A stretch of DNA of 64,000 nucleotides from Janthinobacterium agaricidamnosum NBRC 102515 = DSM 9628 (GCF_000723165.1 NZ_HG322949.1:1136025-1200024), one strand, 5' to 3'; shown: positions 36,490-45,883, numbered from the stretch's first letter. Notes: generated from the sequence alone by a model not told the origin. Program-made: numbers and translations.

Positions 36490-38322
36490 TCACGCTGCGC
36501 CGGCCTCTCCCGGCGCCAGTTGCTGCAGCAAATACAGGCGCTGGTACAGGCCGCCGTCGATCTGCATCAGCGCGTCGTGCGGCCCGGCCTCGGTGATGCG
36601 GCCATGGTTCAGCACGATGATGCGGTCGGCCTCGCGTATCGTCGACAGGCGGTGCGCGATGGCGATGATGGTGACCTTGCCGCGCAACTCGTTGAGCGCG
36701 GTTTGCACGATTTGCTCGGTCTGGCTATCGATGCGCGACGTGGCTTCGTCGAGCAGCAGGATGCGCGGCTGGCCGGCCAGCGCGCGGGCGATCGCGATCA
36801 ACTGTTTTTGTCCCGACGACAGCCGCGAGCCGCCTTCGCCGAGCGCCGTGTGGTAGCCGTGCTCCAGCGCCATGATGAAGTCGTGCGCATGCGCGGCGCG
36901 CGCCGCCGTCTCAATCTCGGCCTGCGAAAATCCCCGGCCCATGTCGATGTTTTCGCGCGCCGACGCGGCCAGCAGGAACGGGTCTTGCGGCACTAGTCCG
37001 ACGTCGGCGCGGAAGTGCTCGTTGTCGATCGCGTCGAGCGCGATGCCGTTGATGGCGATGCTGCCGTGGCGTGCCGGATAAAAGCGCAGCAGCAGCGACA
37101 GCAGCGTCGACTTGCCGCTGCCGGTATGGCCGACGATGCCGAAGAACGCGCCTTGCGGAATCTGCAGCGACAAGTCGTGCAGCACGGTCTGGTTATCGAT
37201 ATACGCGAACGACAAGTCGCGGATATCGACCGCCGGCACCGAACCGTCGTTGGCGCCATGGCGCGGCGCCGGCGCGGCCTTGCCGGCCAGGTGTTCCGGC
37301 GCGCCGGCTTGGTCGAGCAGCGCCGACACGCGCGCGGTGGCCACCACCGATTGCTGCAGCTGGCTGAATTGGGTGGTGATCTGGATCAGCGGTTCGATCA
37401 CCCGCGCGATATAGCTGATGAAGGCGTACAGCACGCCGACTTCGATCGCGCTGATGCTGCGCTGGCCGAAGCTGAAGATGACCACGGCCAGCAGCACGAT
37501 GTTGAGCAAGTCCAGCGCCGGGCGCAGCAGCCAGGCGTTGGCGCGCAATTCATGCATGCGCGCTTCGTAATGGTCCTGGTTGACGCCGCGGAAGCGGAGC
37601 CCGAAGCGCAGCGCCGCATTGTTCGCCTGCAGCACGCTCATGCCGCCGATCGATTCGGCGATCTGGCCATTGATTTCGCTGCGCAGCGCGCGTGCCCGGG
37701 TGACTGCCGGCGCGCTCCAGCGCTGGTACAAGAACACGATCAGCAGCACCGCCGGCACCAGCGCCAGCACGATCAGCATCAGGCGCCAGTCCAGCCACGC
37801 CATCGCCGCCATGGTGCCGACCAGCACGATGGAATTGTCGAGCATGACGAACAGCACTTGCACATACAGCGACTTGACGGCTTCGGTATCGTTGGTGACC
37901 CGGCCCACCAGCTGGCCGGTGATGGCGCGGTCGAAAAAGCTCATCGGCAGGCGCAGCACGTGGCCGTAGACGGTTTCGCGCAGCCGGCGCACCGAGCGCA
38001 TCGCCAGGCCGGACAGGCGCAGCAATTGCAGGTAGCGCAGGCCGCTGGCGATCCAGCCGGTCAGCAGGCAGCCGGCCAGCAGCAGCGCCATGCGGGTCCA
38101 GTCGAGGTGGCGCGGCAGCAGATGGTCGTCGATCAGTTTTTTGCCGAGGATAGGCCCGGAGACTTCCAGCAGCGCGGCCAGCACCAGCCACATGCTGGCC
38201 CAGCCGAGGTGGTGCAGATCCGGCTGCGCGGCGCGGCGCAGCAGCGCGACCGCCTGGCGCGCCTGGCCGCCCGCCGAGGCCGGCGCTTTCTTATGATTGG
38301 TTTGCTGGGTGTCAGAGCGCAT
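36490..38322 (-). CDS. mdlB: ABC transporter, fused permease-ATPase, MdlB-like
   Basis: 610 residues: six transmembrane helices, then an ATPase domain with Walker A GIVGHTGSGKSTLL, signature SSGQKQLIAIARAL, Walker B ILLLDEATSRID and the switch His in IAIAHRLSTIREA. The catalytic Glu after Walker B is present. It overlaps mdlA by 11 bp, so the two half-transporters are translated together as a heterodimeric exporter. The gene order and lengths match the E. coli mdlA-mdlB pair; the substrate is not known. Confidence 0.85.
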   Translation of the reverse strand: MRSDTQQTNHKKAPASAGGQARQAVALLRRAAQPDLHHLGWASMWLVLAALLEVSGPILGKKLIDDHLLPRHLDWTRMALLLAGCLLTGWIASGLRYLQLLRLSGLAMRSVRRLRETVYGHVLRLPMSFFDRAITGQLVGRVTNDTEAVKSLYVQVLFVMLDNSIVLVGTMAAMAWLDWRLMLIVLALVPAVLLIVFLYQRWSAPAVTRARALRSEINGQIAESIGGMSVLQANNAALRFGLRFRGVNQDHYEARMHELRANAWLLRPALDLLNIVLLAVVIFSFGQRSISAIEVGVLYAFISYIARVIEPLIQITTQFSQLQQSVVATARVSALLDQAGAPEHLAGKAAPAPRHGANDGSVPAVDIRDLSFAYIDNQTVLHDLSLQIPQGAFFGIVGHTGSGKSTLLSLLLRFYPARHGSIAINGIALDAIDNEHFRADVGLVPQDPFLLAASARENIDMGRGFSQAEIETAARAAHAHDFIMALEHGYHTALGEGGSRLSSGQKQLIAIARALAGQPRILLLDEATSRIDSQTEQIVQTALNELRGKVTIIAIAHRLSTIREADRIIVLNHGRITEAGPHDALMQIDGGLYQRLYLLQQLAPGEAGAA

Positions 38323-40063
38323 CGAGGCTGGCCTCCAATTGTTGATAGCGCCATTGGCTGGCGTACCAGCCGTCTTGTGCCATCAGGCTGTCGTGGTTGC
38401 CGGTTTCGGCGATGCGGCCGTCGCGCAGCACCAGGATCAGGTCGGCGTTGAGCACCGCGCTGAGGCGGTGGCTGGCGATGATGGCGCTGCGTTCCGGGCG
38501 GTTCCGGCGCAAGTCATCGAGGTGCTGCAGGATTCGCGTTTCGGTGCCGGTGTCGACCGCCGACAAGGCGTCGTCGAGCAGCAGCATGGCGTTATCGGCC
38601 AGTAGCGCGCGGGCGATCGCGACGCGCTGGCGCTGGCCGCCGGACAGCGTGATGCCGCGCTCGCCGACGTGGGTCCGGTAGCCGTCGGGGAACAGCAGGA
38701 TATCGTCGTGGATATCGGCCAGGCGCGCCGCCTGTTCGACTTCCTGCTGCGTCGCGTCGGGCCGCGCCAGCGCGATGTTGCTGGCGATGGTGGCCGAGAA
38801 CAGGAACGATTCCTGCGGCACCCAGCTGATCGCCGCGCGCAGCGCCTTTAATGTGTAGGTATCGAGCGGGTGGCCGTTCCAGCGCACCTTGCCGGCGTGC
38901 GGCGTCAACTGGCGCAGCAGCACCCGCAGCAAGGTCGACTTGCCGCTGCCGGTGGCGCCGACCAGTCCCAGCGTCTGGCCCGGCTGCAAGGTCAGCGTGA
39001 TGTCGTGCAGCGCGTCGGCGCCCTGGCCCGGATAGGCATAACACAGTCGCTGCATGGACAAGGGGCCCGCTATCAATTGTTCCAGCGTGCCGTGGTCGTC
39101 GATCACCAGCGGCGCATCGAGCATCGGCTGCAAACGGGCCCACGCGGCGCGGCCCCGCTCGATCAGCGACAGCACCCAGCCGGCCGCGAACATCGGCCAG
39201 ATCAACTGGCCCAGGTACATCGAAAAGCTGGTCAGCGCGCCGATGGTCAGCTGGTGCTGCCACACCAGGTAGCCGCCCAGGCCCAGCGTCAGCGCGCTGG
39301 CGGCGGTCAGCGTCAGGCCGACCGCCGGTTCGTAGGCGGCTTCCCAGCGCTGCGCCGTCAGGCTGGCGCTGGCGGCGTGGCCGGCCAGCTCCGAGAATTG
39401 CTGGCTGCTGCGCTGTTCCAGTCCCAGCGCGCGCAGCGTGCGCACGCCCGACAGCGACTCTTGCACATGGTCGTTCAGCGCGCCGAAGCGTTTCAGCGAA
39501 TCGGTCGAGGCGGCGTGGATATGGCTGGAAATACGCCAGAACGCCAGTCCCATCAACGGAAACGGCAGCAGCGCGATGCAGGCCAGGCGCCAGTCGACGC
39601 CGAGCAGCATGACGCCAAGCACCATCACCAGCGTCAGCATGCCGTCGAAGCCGGCCAGCATCGCTTCGCCGGCCGCCATTTCAATCGCATCGATATCGTT
39701 GGTCGCCAGCGCCATCAGGTCGCCGGTGCGCTGGCCCTGGTAAAACGCCGGGCCTTGCAGCGACAGGCGCTGGTAAAAGCGGGTGCGCAGCATCACGCCG
39801 AGCTGGTAGGCGGCCTTGTACAGCGTGGTGCGCCAGCCGACCCGCAGGAAATAGATCGCCACGCCGATGGCCAGCAGCGACGCCAGTTCCTGCCACAGGT
39901 CGTTGCCGCCGAGGCGGTGCGCGGCCATCGCGTCGATCATCGCGCCGATTTTTCGGGGAACCCAGACGGTCAGTGCAGCGACGCCGCTCAGCATGACGGC
40001 CGCCGCCGCGTAGGCGCGCCAGTGCTGGCGCACGAAGCTGGCGATTAGCTTCGATAAACTCAT
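38312..40063 (-). CDS. mdlA: ABC transporter, fused permease-ATPase, MdlA-like
   Basis: 583 residues: six transmembrane helices and an ATPase domain with Walker A GLVGATGSGKSTLL, signature LSGGQRQRVAIARAL and Walker B MLLLDDALSAVD. The residue after the Walker B Asp is Asp, not the catalytic Glu, as in E. coli MdlA, so one of the two ATP sites of the heterodimer is probably weak. First gene of the mdlA-mdlB operon. Confidence 0.87.
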   Translation of the reverse strand: MSLSKLIASFVRQHWRAYAAAAVMLSGVAALTVWVPRKIGAMIDAMAAHRLGGNDLWQELASLLAIGVAIYFLRVGWRTTLYKAAYQLGVMLRTRFYQRLSLQGPAFYQGQRTGDLMALATNDIDAIEMAAGEAMLAGFDGMLTLVMVLGVMLLGVDWRLACIALLPFPLMGLAFWRISSHIHAASTDSLKRFGALNDHVQESLSGVRTLRALGLEQRSSQQFSELAGHAASASLTAQRWEAAYEPAVGLTLTAASALTLGLGGYLVWQHQLTIGALTSFSMYLGQLIWPMFAAGWVLSLIERGRAAWARLQPMLDAPLVIDDHGTLEQLIAGPLSMQRLCYAYPGQGADALHDITLTLQPGQTLGLVGATGSGKSTLLRVLLRQLTPHAGKVRWNGHPLDTYTLKALRAAISWVPQESFLFSATIASNIALARPDATQQEVEQAARLADIHDDILLFPDGYRTHVGERGITLSGGQRQRVAIARALLADNAMLLLDDALSAVDTGTETRILQHLDDLRRNRPERSAIIASHRLSAVLNADLILVLRDGRIAETGNHDSLMAQDGWYASQWRYQQLEASLDAL

Positions 40064-40245
40064 GAAATACCTTTGTGTATATGGGACGTCGCGCTGCGGA
40101 GGGACAAAACGCGCGTACGGGAACAGGCGTAGGATACAACATGCTCCGCAAGCTCGCAGCAGGGACTGCTGTCCGTGCTGCTGGCAGGCACCGGCGGCGG
40201 AAGGCTCCGCCGCGTATCGATGCCTGTTAATACATTAGTCTGGAA

Positions 40246-41091
40246 TTATTTTTTAGGCAATGGTTTGGTCGCCGGCTTGACTGTCAGCATATCCAGCTGT
40301 TTCGGTTCGCGCGCCGCTGCCGACGCCGGCTTCGATTGCGCCGGCTTGGCGGCGACCGCTGGTTTGGCCGCGGGCTTCGGCGCCGGCGCCGGGGGTGCCG
40401 ATCTGGCGACCGGCGGCTTGACCGCGGCCACTGCCGGCCTGGCTGGCGCTACGGCGGTCTTGACCGCTGCCGGCGCTGGTGCCGGCCTGGCCTTGACTGC
40501 AGGCTGGGCTTCAACTGTGGCGACGGTTTTCGGCACCGGCCTGGCCTTGACCTCGACCGGCGCGGCCACCGCCTTGACCGGCGCCGCAGGCTTGGCGGCT
40601 TCCAGCGGTGTGGATGCAGCCGGTGCGGCGACTGGCGCTACCGCTGCTGGCGCAGGGGCCGCGACCACCTTGGGGGCTGCGGCAACCGGCGCGGCGGCAG
40701 GTGCAGCAGCGGTCGGCACTGGTTTCGGCGCCGGCGCTGGAATCGCCACCGGCGCGGCGGCATCCGCGCGGGACTTGGCCGATTGCAGCAAGTGAGCCTG
40801 GGTGCCGGACGCGATGCCGAACAGTTCGCGGCTGTAGGCCAGCACGCTATCGATATGCGGCTTGGCCTGGTTGGCGCTGACACTGAAGAAGTCGCGCGGG
40901 TCTTTGGTATCGAGCAATTGCCTGGCGGCGGCCGAGCCGGTTTCCAGTGCGGCCTTGCCGGCGCTGATGTTCAGGGCGATGATTTTTTCGGCGCTGTCGA
41001 AGGCTTTGCTGGTCAGCGTGTCGAGGATCTTGAACTGCGCTTCCAGCTGGGATTTGGCGACGCTTGAAAATTGTTCGGGAAGCGGAAACAT
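40246..41091 (-). CDS. Phasin family protein with a long Pro/Ala tail
   Basis: 281 residues. Residues 1-110 are the phasin domain (FPLPEQFSSVAKSQLEAQFK, AEKIIALNISAGKAALET, DPRDFFSVSANQAKPHIDSV), which coats polyhydroxyalkanoate granules. The next 130 residues are rich in Ala, Pro, Val and Lys, resembling histone-like tails seen on some granule proteins that also touch DNA. Typical phasins are about 190 residues, so the tail is unusual. Divergent from the DUF2164 gene. Confidence 0.82.
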   Translation of the reverse strand: MFPLPEQFSSVAKSQLEAQFKILDTLTSKAFDSAEKIIALNISAGKAALETGSAAARQLLDTKDPRDFFSVSANQAKPHIDSVLAYSRELFGIASGTQAHLLQSAKSRADAAAPVAIPAPAPKPVPTAAAPAAAPVAAAPKVVAAPAPAAVAPVAAPAASTPLEAAKPAAPVKAVAAPVEVKARPVPKTVATVEAQPAVKARPAPAPAAVKTAVAPARPAVAAVKPPVARSAPPAPAPKPAAKPAVAAKPAQSKPASAAAREPKQLDMLTVKPATKPLPKK

Positions 41092-41353
41092 ATTTACTCC
41101 TTTGTACGGATTAAAATGCTGGCAAAACGCTCTGCAAATCCCGGAATCCAGACTTGGCCGCGTTTTGTGGATGGTTCATTCAATTTTGATGCAACGCAAT
41201 ACGAATATTCTAGCGGTGAATTCAGTTGGTTGAAAGTTATTTTTATTTGTGGTGCTGGCCGGTTCGATAGCCAAAGTCGGCGCTCAGAAGTTTGCGCTAC
41301 CGCAATACGCTGCGCACTAGATTGTGCAATGAACTAAAATATCCGTAAAATTC

Positions 41354-41366
41354 TTGCAGTGCAGCA
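41354..41366. promoter_or_regulatory. Possible PhaR site
   Basis: TTGCAGTGCAGCA resembles TGC-rich motifs bound by the polyhydroxyalkanoate regulator PhaR in related bacteria. It lies 25 bp before the DUF2164 start and about 260 bp before the phasin start. The rest of the 299-bp gap 41092-41390 shows no gene. Confidence 0.35.
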
Positions 41367-41390
41367 TTAACGTTATTATCCAAGGTAACT

Positions 41391-41642
41391 ATGGCAATCA
41401 AATTGAATCAAGAAGTGGAAAGCCGCTTGCTGGGCTCGATCCAACGCTACTGCGCGAGCAACATGGATGAAGAGGTGGGCGAACTGAAGGCCAAGTTGCT
41501 GCTCGACTTTTGCCTGCGCGAAATCGGCCCATCGATCTATAACCAGGCCATCCTCGACGCCCAGTCGGCGATGCAAGACAAGATCGCCGAAATCGACACG
41601 GTCTGCTATGAAACCGAATTCAGCTACTGGAACAAAAAATAA
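41391..41642 (+). CDS. DUF2164 family protein
   Basis: 83 residues. Contains the conserved pieces of DUF2164: IQRYCASNMDEEVGELKAKL, LLDFCLREIGPSIYNQAI and an ELEY-like ending EFSYWNKK. Cytosolic, function unknown. Divergent from the phasin gene and 44 bp upstream of the cytosine deaminase gene on the same strand. Confidence 0.85.
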   Translation: MAIKLNQEVESRLLGSIQRYCASNMDEEVGELKAKLLLDFCLREIGPSIYNQAILDAQSAMQDKIAEIDTVCYETEFSYWNKK

Positions 41643-41686
41643 GCGCCGGCGCCGCTGCACACCATCAACACTCACCGGGAGTCCCC

Positions 41687-42961
41687 ATGGATCTGGTCAT
41701 CCGCAACGCCACCCTGCCTGACGGCCGCACGGCGGTCGATATCGCGATCGACGCCGGCCGCATCGCCGGCACCGGGCACAGGCTGCCGGTGCAGGGCGCA
41801 ACCGAAATCGACGCCGCCGGCGACCTGGTCGCGCCGCCGTTCGTCGACGCCCATTTCCACATGGACGCGACGCTGAGCTACGGCTTGCCGCGCGTGAACC
41901 AATCCGGCACGCTGCTGGAAGGTATCGCGCTGTGGGGCGAGCTGAAACCGCAGCTGAGCCAGGACGCGCTGATCGAGCGCGCGCTGCAGTATTGCGACTG
42001 GGCGGTGGCGCGCGGCTTGCTGGCGATTCGCTCGCACGTCGATATTTGCGACGATCGCCTGCTGGCCGTCGAAGCGCTGCTGGACGTCAAGCGCCGGGTC
42101 GCGCCGTATCTCGACTTGCAACTGGTGGCGTTTCCGCAAGACGGCCTGTTGCGCAGCCCGACCGCGCTGGATAACCTGAAACGGGCGATCGGACTCGGCG
42201 TCGATGTGGTCGGCGGCATTCCGCACTTCGAACGGACCATGGCCGACGGCGCCGAATCGGTGCGCATCCTGTGCGAATTCGCGGCCGAGCGGGGCTTGCT
42301 GGTCGATATGCATTGCGACGAATCGGATGACCCGCTGTCGCGCCATATCGAGACGCTGGCCTTCCACAGCCAGCGTCTCGGCATGCAGGGCAGGGTGACC
42401 GGTTCGCACCTGACGTCGATGCATTCGATGGACAATTATTACGTCAGCAAATTGCTGCCGCTGATACGCGAGGCGGGCGTGGCGGCGATCGCCAACCCGC
42501 TGATCAACATCACGCTGCAAGGCCGCCACGACAGCTATCCGAAACGGCGCGGCATGACCCGCGTGCCGGAACTGCTGGCGGCCGGCATCGATGTCGCCTT
42601 CGGCCACGATTGCGTGATGGACCCGTGGTACAGCCTCGGTTCCGGCGACATGCTGGAAGTGGCGCACATGGGGCTGCACGTCGCGCAAATGACGGGGCAA
42701 GAGGCGATGCATGCGTGCTTCCTGGCGGTCACCGAGACCCCGGCGCGCATCCTCGGCCTGCAAGGGTATGGCTTGAGGCCGGGCTGCCACGCCGACCTGG
42801 TAATACTCGACGCCGGCAGCACGGCCGAAGCGATCCGCCTGCGCGCGGCGCGCCGGCTGGTGCTGCGCCGCGGGCAAGTGGTCAGCGAGGCGCCGCGCGG
42901 CACCGCCCGGCTGGCGCTGCCGGGCCGGCCGGGCCATGTCGATTTCCGGCTGCGGCGCTGA
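41687..42961 (+). CDS. codA: Cytosine deaminase / amidohydrolase (CodA-like)
   Basis: 424 residues, close to E. coli CodA (427). Metal-binding His-x-His in VDAHFHMDATL, a middle His in VDMHCDESDD with the catalytic Glu nearby, the substrate-contact stretch FPQDGLL, and the metal Asp in GHDCVMDPWYSLGSGDMLEV, which parallels CodA's GHDDVFDPWYPLG. Predicted to hydrolyse cytosine to uracil and ammonia; related isocytosine or N-substituted pyrimidine substrates remain possible. No codB permease adjacent. The GNAT gene follows by 70 bp. Confidence 0.85.
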   Translation: MDLVIRNATLPDGRTAVDIAIDAGRIAGTGHRLPVQGATEIDAAGDLVAPPFVDAHFHMDATLSYGLPRVNQSGTLLEGIALWGELKPQLSQDALIERALQYCDWAVARGLLAIRSHVDICDDRLLAVEALLDVKRRVAPYLDLQLVAFPQDGLLRSPTALDNLKRAIGLGVDVVGGIPHFERTMADGAESVRILCEFAAERGLLVDMHCDESDDPLSRHIETLAFHSQRLGMQGRVTGSHLTSMHSMDNYYVSKLLPLIREAGVAAIANPLINITLQGRHDSYPKRRGMTRVPELLAAGIDVAFGHDCVMDPWYSLGSGDMLEVAHMGLHVAQMTGQEAMHACFLAVTETPARILGLQGYGLRPGCHADLVILDAGSTAEAIRLRAARRLVLRRGQVVSEAPRGTARLALPGRPGHVDFRLRR

Positions 42962-43031
42962 TGCCGGGCGCGCTAGACTTGCCCGCTAAAATAAATCACA
43001 ATCCCTTACTCATGATTCCGCAGGAGCTGTC

Positions 43032-43550
43032 TTGAAAGAAATCGAAATCCGTCCTGCCCAGGAAGCCGACTTTGAGGCGATGTGGGGTATCTTCCAGCAA
43101 CTGGTGGCCAATGGCGACACCTACACCTTCGGCCCGGATACCAGCAAGGAGCGATGCCACGCCTACTGGTTCGGTCCCGGCGTGCAGAGTTTTGTCGCCG
43201 TGATGGGCAGCGAGCGATTGCTCGGCATGTACAAGCTGATCCCGAACCAGGCCGAGCTCGGCAACCATGTCGCCAACGCGTCGTTCATGGTCGATCCGGC
43301 CGCGCAAGGCGTCGGCGTCGGCAAGCTGCTGGGCGTGCACTGCATGGAACAGGCGCGCCAGTCAGGTTATCTGGCGATGCAATTCAACTTCGTGGTCAGC
43401 ACCAATATCGGCGCGGTGATGTTATGGAAAAAGCTGGGTTTTACCATCATCGGCACCTTGCCGATGGCGTTCCGCCACGCGCAGCTGGGCTACGTCGACG
43501 CGTATGTGATGTACCAGTTGCTGAGCGACCCGAGCCACTGGCCGGGCTAG
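43032..43550 (+). CDS. GNAT family N-acetyltransferase
   Basis: 172 residues. GNAT fold with the acetyl-CoA binding loop as ASFMVDPAAQGVGVGKLLG (the Q/R-x-x-G-x-G/A motif reads QGVGVG) and the final VVSTNIGAVMLWKKLGF. It starts at TTG 43032, five bases after AGGAG; no ATG fits the beginning of the domain. Substrate unknown. Possibly cotranscribed with codA. Confidence 0.85.
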   Translation: MKEIEIRPAQEADFEAMWGIFQQLVANGDTYTFGPDTSKERCHAYWFGPGVQSFVAVMGSERLLGMYKLIPNQAELGNHVANASFMVDPAAQGVGVGKLLGVHCMEQARQSGYLAMQFNFVVSTNIGAVMLWKKLGFTIIGTLPMAFRHAQLGYVDAYVMYQLLSDPSHWPG

Positions 43551-43612
43551 CACCTGCATCGGCCATGCCGGCTGGCCAGGACGCAGGACGAATGCAGACG
43601 GGATTTTTTGGC

Positions 43613-44248
43613 TCACCAGCGCAATATCCAGCGTGAACAGAGCGCACCCGCGATGGCGGGCAGCAGCATGCCGATAAAGAACCATAGCGACCAGAATGGC
43701 ACGCTCATTTCGTCGCAGGTAAAGCAATACACCAGCGCGGCAATCGCGCCGGCCAGAAAACCGGCGACGAAACCGGTGATGCGAAAGCGCGTCGTCGCCA
43801 GGCCGCGGATGCTCCACATCAGGGCCAGCCAGACGGGGATCGAAATCGCGGCGATATTGAGCGAGCAGCTTTTCCAGGTTGCGCCAAACAGCAGCGCGTG
43901 CCGCTCAGGCGCCGCCAGCAGCACTTGCGCCGCGATCAGCCACGCCACGATGAACGGCGCCGCCACCAGCAGCCATTCATGGCGCGACGACAGGCCGGGC
44001 CGGGCCAGCCGCGACGTCAAGAAATACGCGATGGCGATCACCGACAGCATGAACGCCATGCGCCACAGGAACGGCGCGGTGGCGAATGCCGACGCCAGGT
44101 CGGGACGCGGTCCCCAGCCCAGCAGCATCACCAGCAGCGCGCCCACGGCGCCCGCGGCCAGCGCCTTGGCCAGCCATTTAAAAACGCCGTGCGGTACTGC
44201 CGTCTCGCTGCCGGCCGCTAAAAAATCAATCAGTTCTTCGGTCTTCAT
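43613..44248 (-). CDS. NrsF-like membrane anti-sigma factor (DUF1109)
   Basis: 211 residues with six transmembrane helices (first at about 30-47, LAAGAVGALLVMLLGW). DUF1109/NrsF proteins hold ECF sigma factors inactive at the membrane; a periplasmic/redox signal releases them. Two cysteines (SCSLNIA and YCFTCDEM) lie in or near membrane segments, as in this family. It overlaps the sigma gene by ATGA. Confidence 0.85.
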   Translation of the reverse strand: MKTEELIDFLAAGSETAVPHGVFKWLAKALAAGAVGALLVMLLGWGPRPDLASAFATAPFLWRMAFMLSVIAIAYFLTSRLARPGLSSRHEWLLVAAPFIVAWLIAAQVLLAAPERHALLFGATWKSCSLNIAAISIPVWLALMWSIRGLATTRFRITGFVAGFLAGAIAALVYCFTCDEMSVPFWSLWFFIGMLLPAIAGALCSRWILRW

Positions 44249-44805
44249 GGTCGTTCCTGTATTTTCCTGGCCAGCGTGCGCAAACCCCGGTGCACGCCGA
44301 TTTTGACTGCGGATTCGGAAAGCCCGGTCAGCAGCGCGGTTTCCTTGACCGACAAGCCTTCCAGCTTGACATGCCGGATCGGCAGGCTTTGGCGCTCCGG
44401 CAATAGCTGCAATAACTCGCCGATATCGCGCTTCGCTTGTGCCGGCTGGTCATCGGCGCCGACAAACACGTCGGCATAATCATCGAGCGGCTCGTTCAAC
44501 GCCGCATGGCGCGCATGGGAGTACAAAAAGTCCATCAGCTTGTATTTGGCGATCGCGTACACCCACGCTGTCAGCGGTTGCCCGGTGTCGTAAGTGTGGC
44601 GAGCGTTATGCACCGCCAGCAGCGTTTCCTGCAATACGTCTTCGACATGGTCCGGATAATTCAACAAGCGCCGTTTCAGGAATGCCCGCAGCCTGCCGCT
44701 CAAGGCACGCAGGAAAGCGCGATAGGCCGCGCTGTCGCCGTTCAAACCGGGCAACAGCAAGCTTTTCAATTGTTCCTCGACGTAGTTCTTATTTGTTATC
44801 GACAC
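44245..44805 (-). CDS. ECF sigma factor partnered with NrsF
   Basis: 186 residues from GTG 44805, which has GAGGG four bases before it; the GTG at 44829 has no ribosome site. Region 2 is seen in VEDVLQETLLAVHNARHTYD and LTAWVYAIAKYKLMDFL; region 4 in LSVKETALLTGLSESAVKIGVHRGLR, where GLSESAVK is the DNA-binding turn (longest piece here residues about 150-175). It should drive its own operon and the divergent hydrolase through the matched promoters at 44877-44963. Confidence 0.9.
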   Translation of the reverse strand: MSITNKNYVEEQLKSLLLPGLNGDSAAYRAFLRALSGRLRAFLKRRLLNYPDHVEDVLQETLLAVHNARHTYDTGQPLTAWVYAIAKYKLMDFLYSHARHAALNEPLDDYADVFVGADDQPAQAKRDIGELLQLLPERQSLPIRHVKLEGLSVKETALLTGLSESAVKIGVHRGLRTLARKIQERP

Positions 44806-44876
44806 GATACCCTCTTGAAGCAGATCCACCGTACCGGCACGTTTTGCTTTCTCGTTTTGCTTTCCACTTGATAGCT

Positions 44877-44903
44877 ATTCTCCGTGGGCGGCGTTCTGGT
44901 TAC
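44877..44903 (-). promoter_or_regulatory. ECF promoter of the sigma/nrsF operon
   Basis: Minus strand: GTAACC (44898-44903), 14 bases, GGAGAAT (44877-44883). The same elements with the same spacing occur on the plus strand at 44937-44963, which indicates autoregulation. Confidence 0.8.
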
Positions 44904-44936
44904 ACCTCAAAAAAATTTATTTTTTTATCCGTCCCT

Positions 44937-44963
44937 GTAACCGGCGCGGCATTTCGGGAGAAT
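44937..44963 (+). promoter_or_regulatory. ECF promoter of the divergent hydrolase gene
   Basis: GTAACC (44937-44942), 14 bases, GGAGAAT (44957-44963), identical in sequence and spacing to the promoter of the sigma gene on the other strand. The spacer bases differ, so the match is not due to a simple duplication. Confidence 0.8.
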
Positions 44964-45017
44964 TTACCTGTCGCAGGCTGATGCCGCTCTTTTTTTCACC
45001 TTACCAAGGATTTGATG

Positions 45018-45869
45018 ATGTTGACTACTTTACGCCCAATTATTTGCGCCCTGTTACTGACCGGTTTGCTTCCTGCCAGCCACGCTGCCGAGCGCTGGCA
45101 GACGTTGCCGGACACTCCCGCCCCGATAGCCGCCGAACGCAGCGGCAAGGCCCGGGTCAATGGCATCGACCTGTATTATGCCGTCGCCGGCAAGGGCGCG
45201 CCGGTGATCCTGCTGCATGGCGGCCCGGCGAATTCGGATTACTGGTCCGGCCTGGCCACGGCGCTGAAAAAAGACCATACCGTGATCCTGGTCGATAGCC
45301 GCGGACATGGCCGCAGCAGCGACGACAGCCGGCCGCTTTCCTATGACCGGATGGCGGACGATGTGGTGCAACTGATGAATCACTTGAAAATCGCCAAGGC
45401 CGATATCGTCGGCTGGAGCGATGGCGCCAACGTCGGCCTCGATATCGCGTTGCGGCATGCGGCGCGGGTCGGGAAAATTGTCGCGTTCGGCGGCAACACG
45501 AACACTAGCGGAACGATAGCCGACGCCGATAAAAATCCCAATTTCGCCGCTTTTTTAGCCCGCGCCGAACAGGAATACATCAAGTTGAAGAAGACCACGC
45601 CGCAATCCTACGCGGCCTTCGTCGAAAAGATTTCGGTGATGTGGGGCGGCCAGCCGAATTGGACCGACCAGCAGTTGGCGTCGATCAAATCGAAGGTGCT
45701 GGTGATGGACGGCGATCACGACGAAGCGATCAAGCTGGAACATACCAAGTATATCGCGGCCAAAATTCCGGGCGCAAAACTGGTGATCTTGCCGAACACC
45801 AGTCACTTCGCCTTCCTGCAGGATCCGGTCGCTTTTAATGATACGGTGCGCGCTTTCCTGGCGAATTGA
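45018..45869 (+). CDS. Exported alpha/beta hydrolase
   Basis: 283 residues from ATG 45018 (45015 is the alternative; AAGGA lies seven bases upstream). Signal peptide ends near SHAA (residue 24). Catalytic residues of the fold: nucleophile Ser in IVGWSDGANVG, acid in MDGDHDEA and His in LPNTSHFAF; the oxyanion loop is LLHGGPANSDYW. The reaction (ester, peptide or lactone hydrolysis) cannot be told. Its promoter matches that of the divergent ECF sigma unit, so it is part of that stress regulon. Confidence 0.85.
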   Translation: MLTTLRPIICALLLTGLLPASHAAERWQTLPDTPAPIAAERSGKARVNGIDLYYAVAGKGAPVILLHGGPANSDYWSGLATALKKDHTVILVDSRGHGRSSDDSRPLSYDRMADDVVQLMNHLKIAKADIVGWSDGANVGLDIALRHAARVGKIVAFGGNTNTSGTIADADKNPNFAAFLARAEQEYIKLKKTTPQSYAAFVEKISVMWGGQPNWTDQQLASIKSKVLVMDGDHDEAIKLEHTKYIAAKIPGAKLVILPNTSHFAFLQDPVAFNDTVRAFLAN

Positions 45870-45883
45870 CGCACGCTGACCGA

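Noticed and set aside
40194..40213. GC-rich hairpin downstream of the phasin gene
   Set aside because: Eight-base stem without a T tract on the minus strand; not enough to call a terminator.
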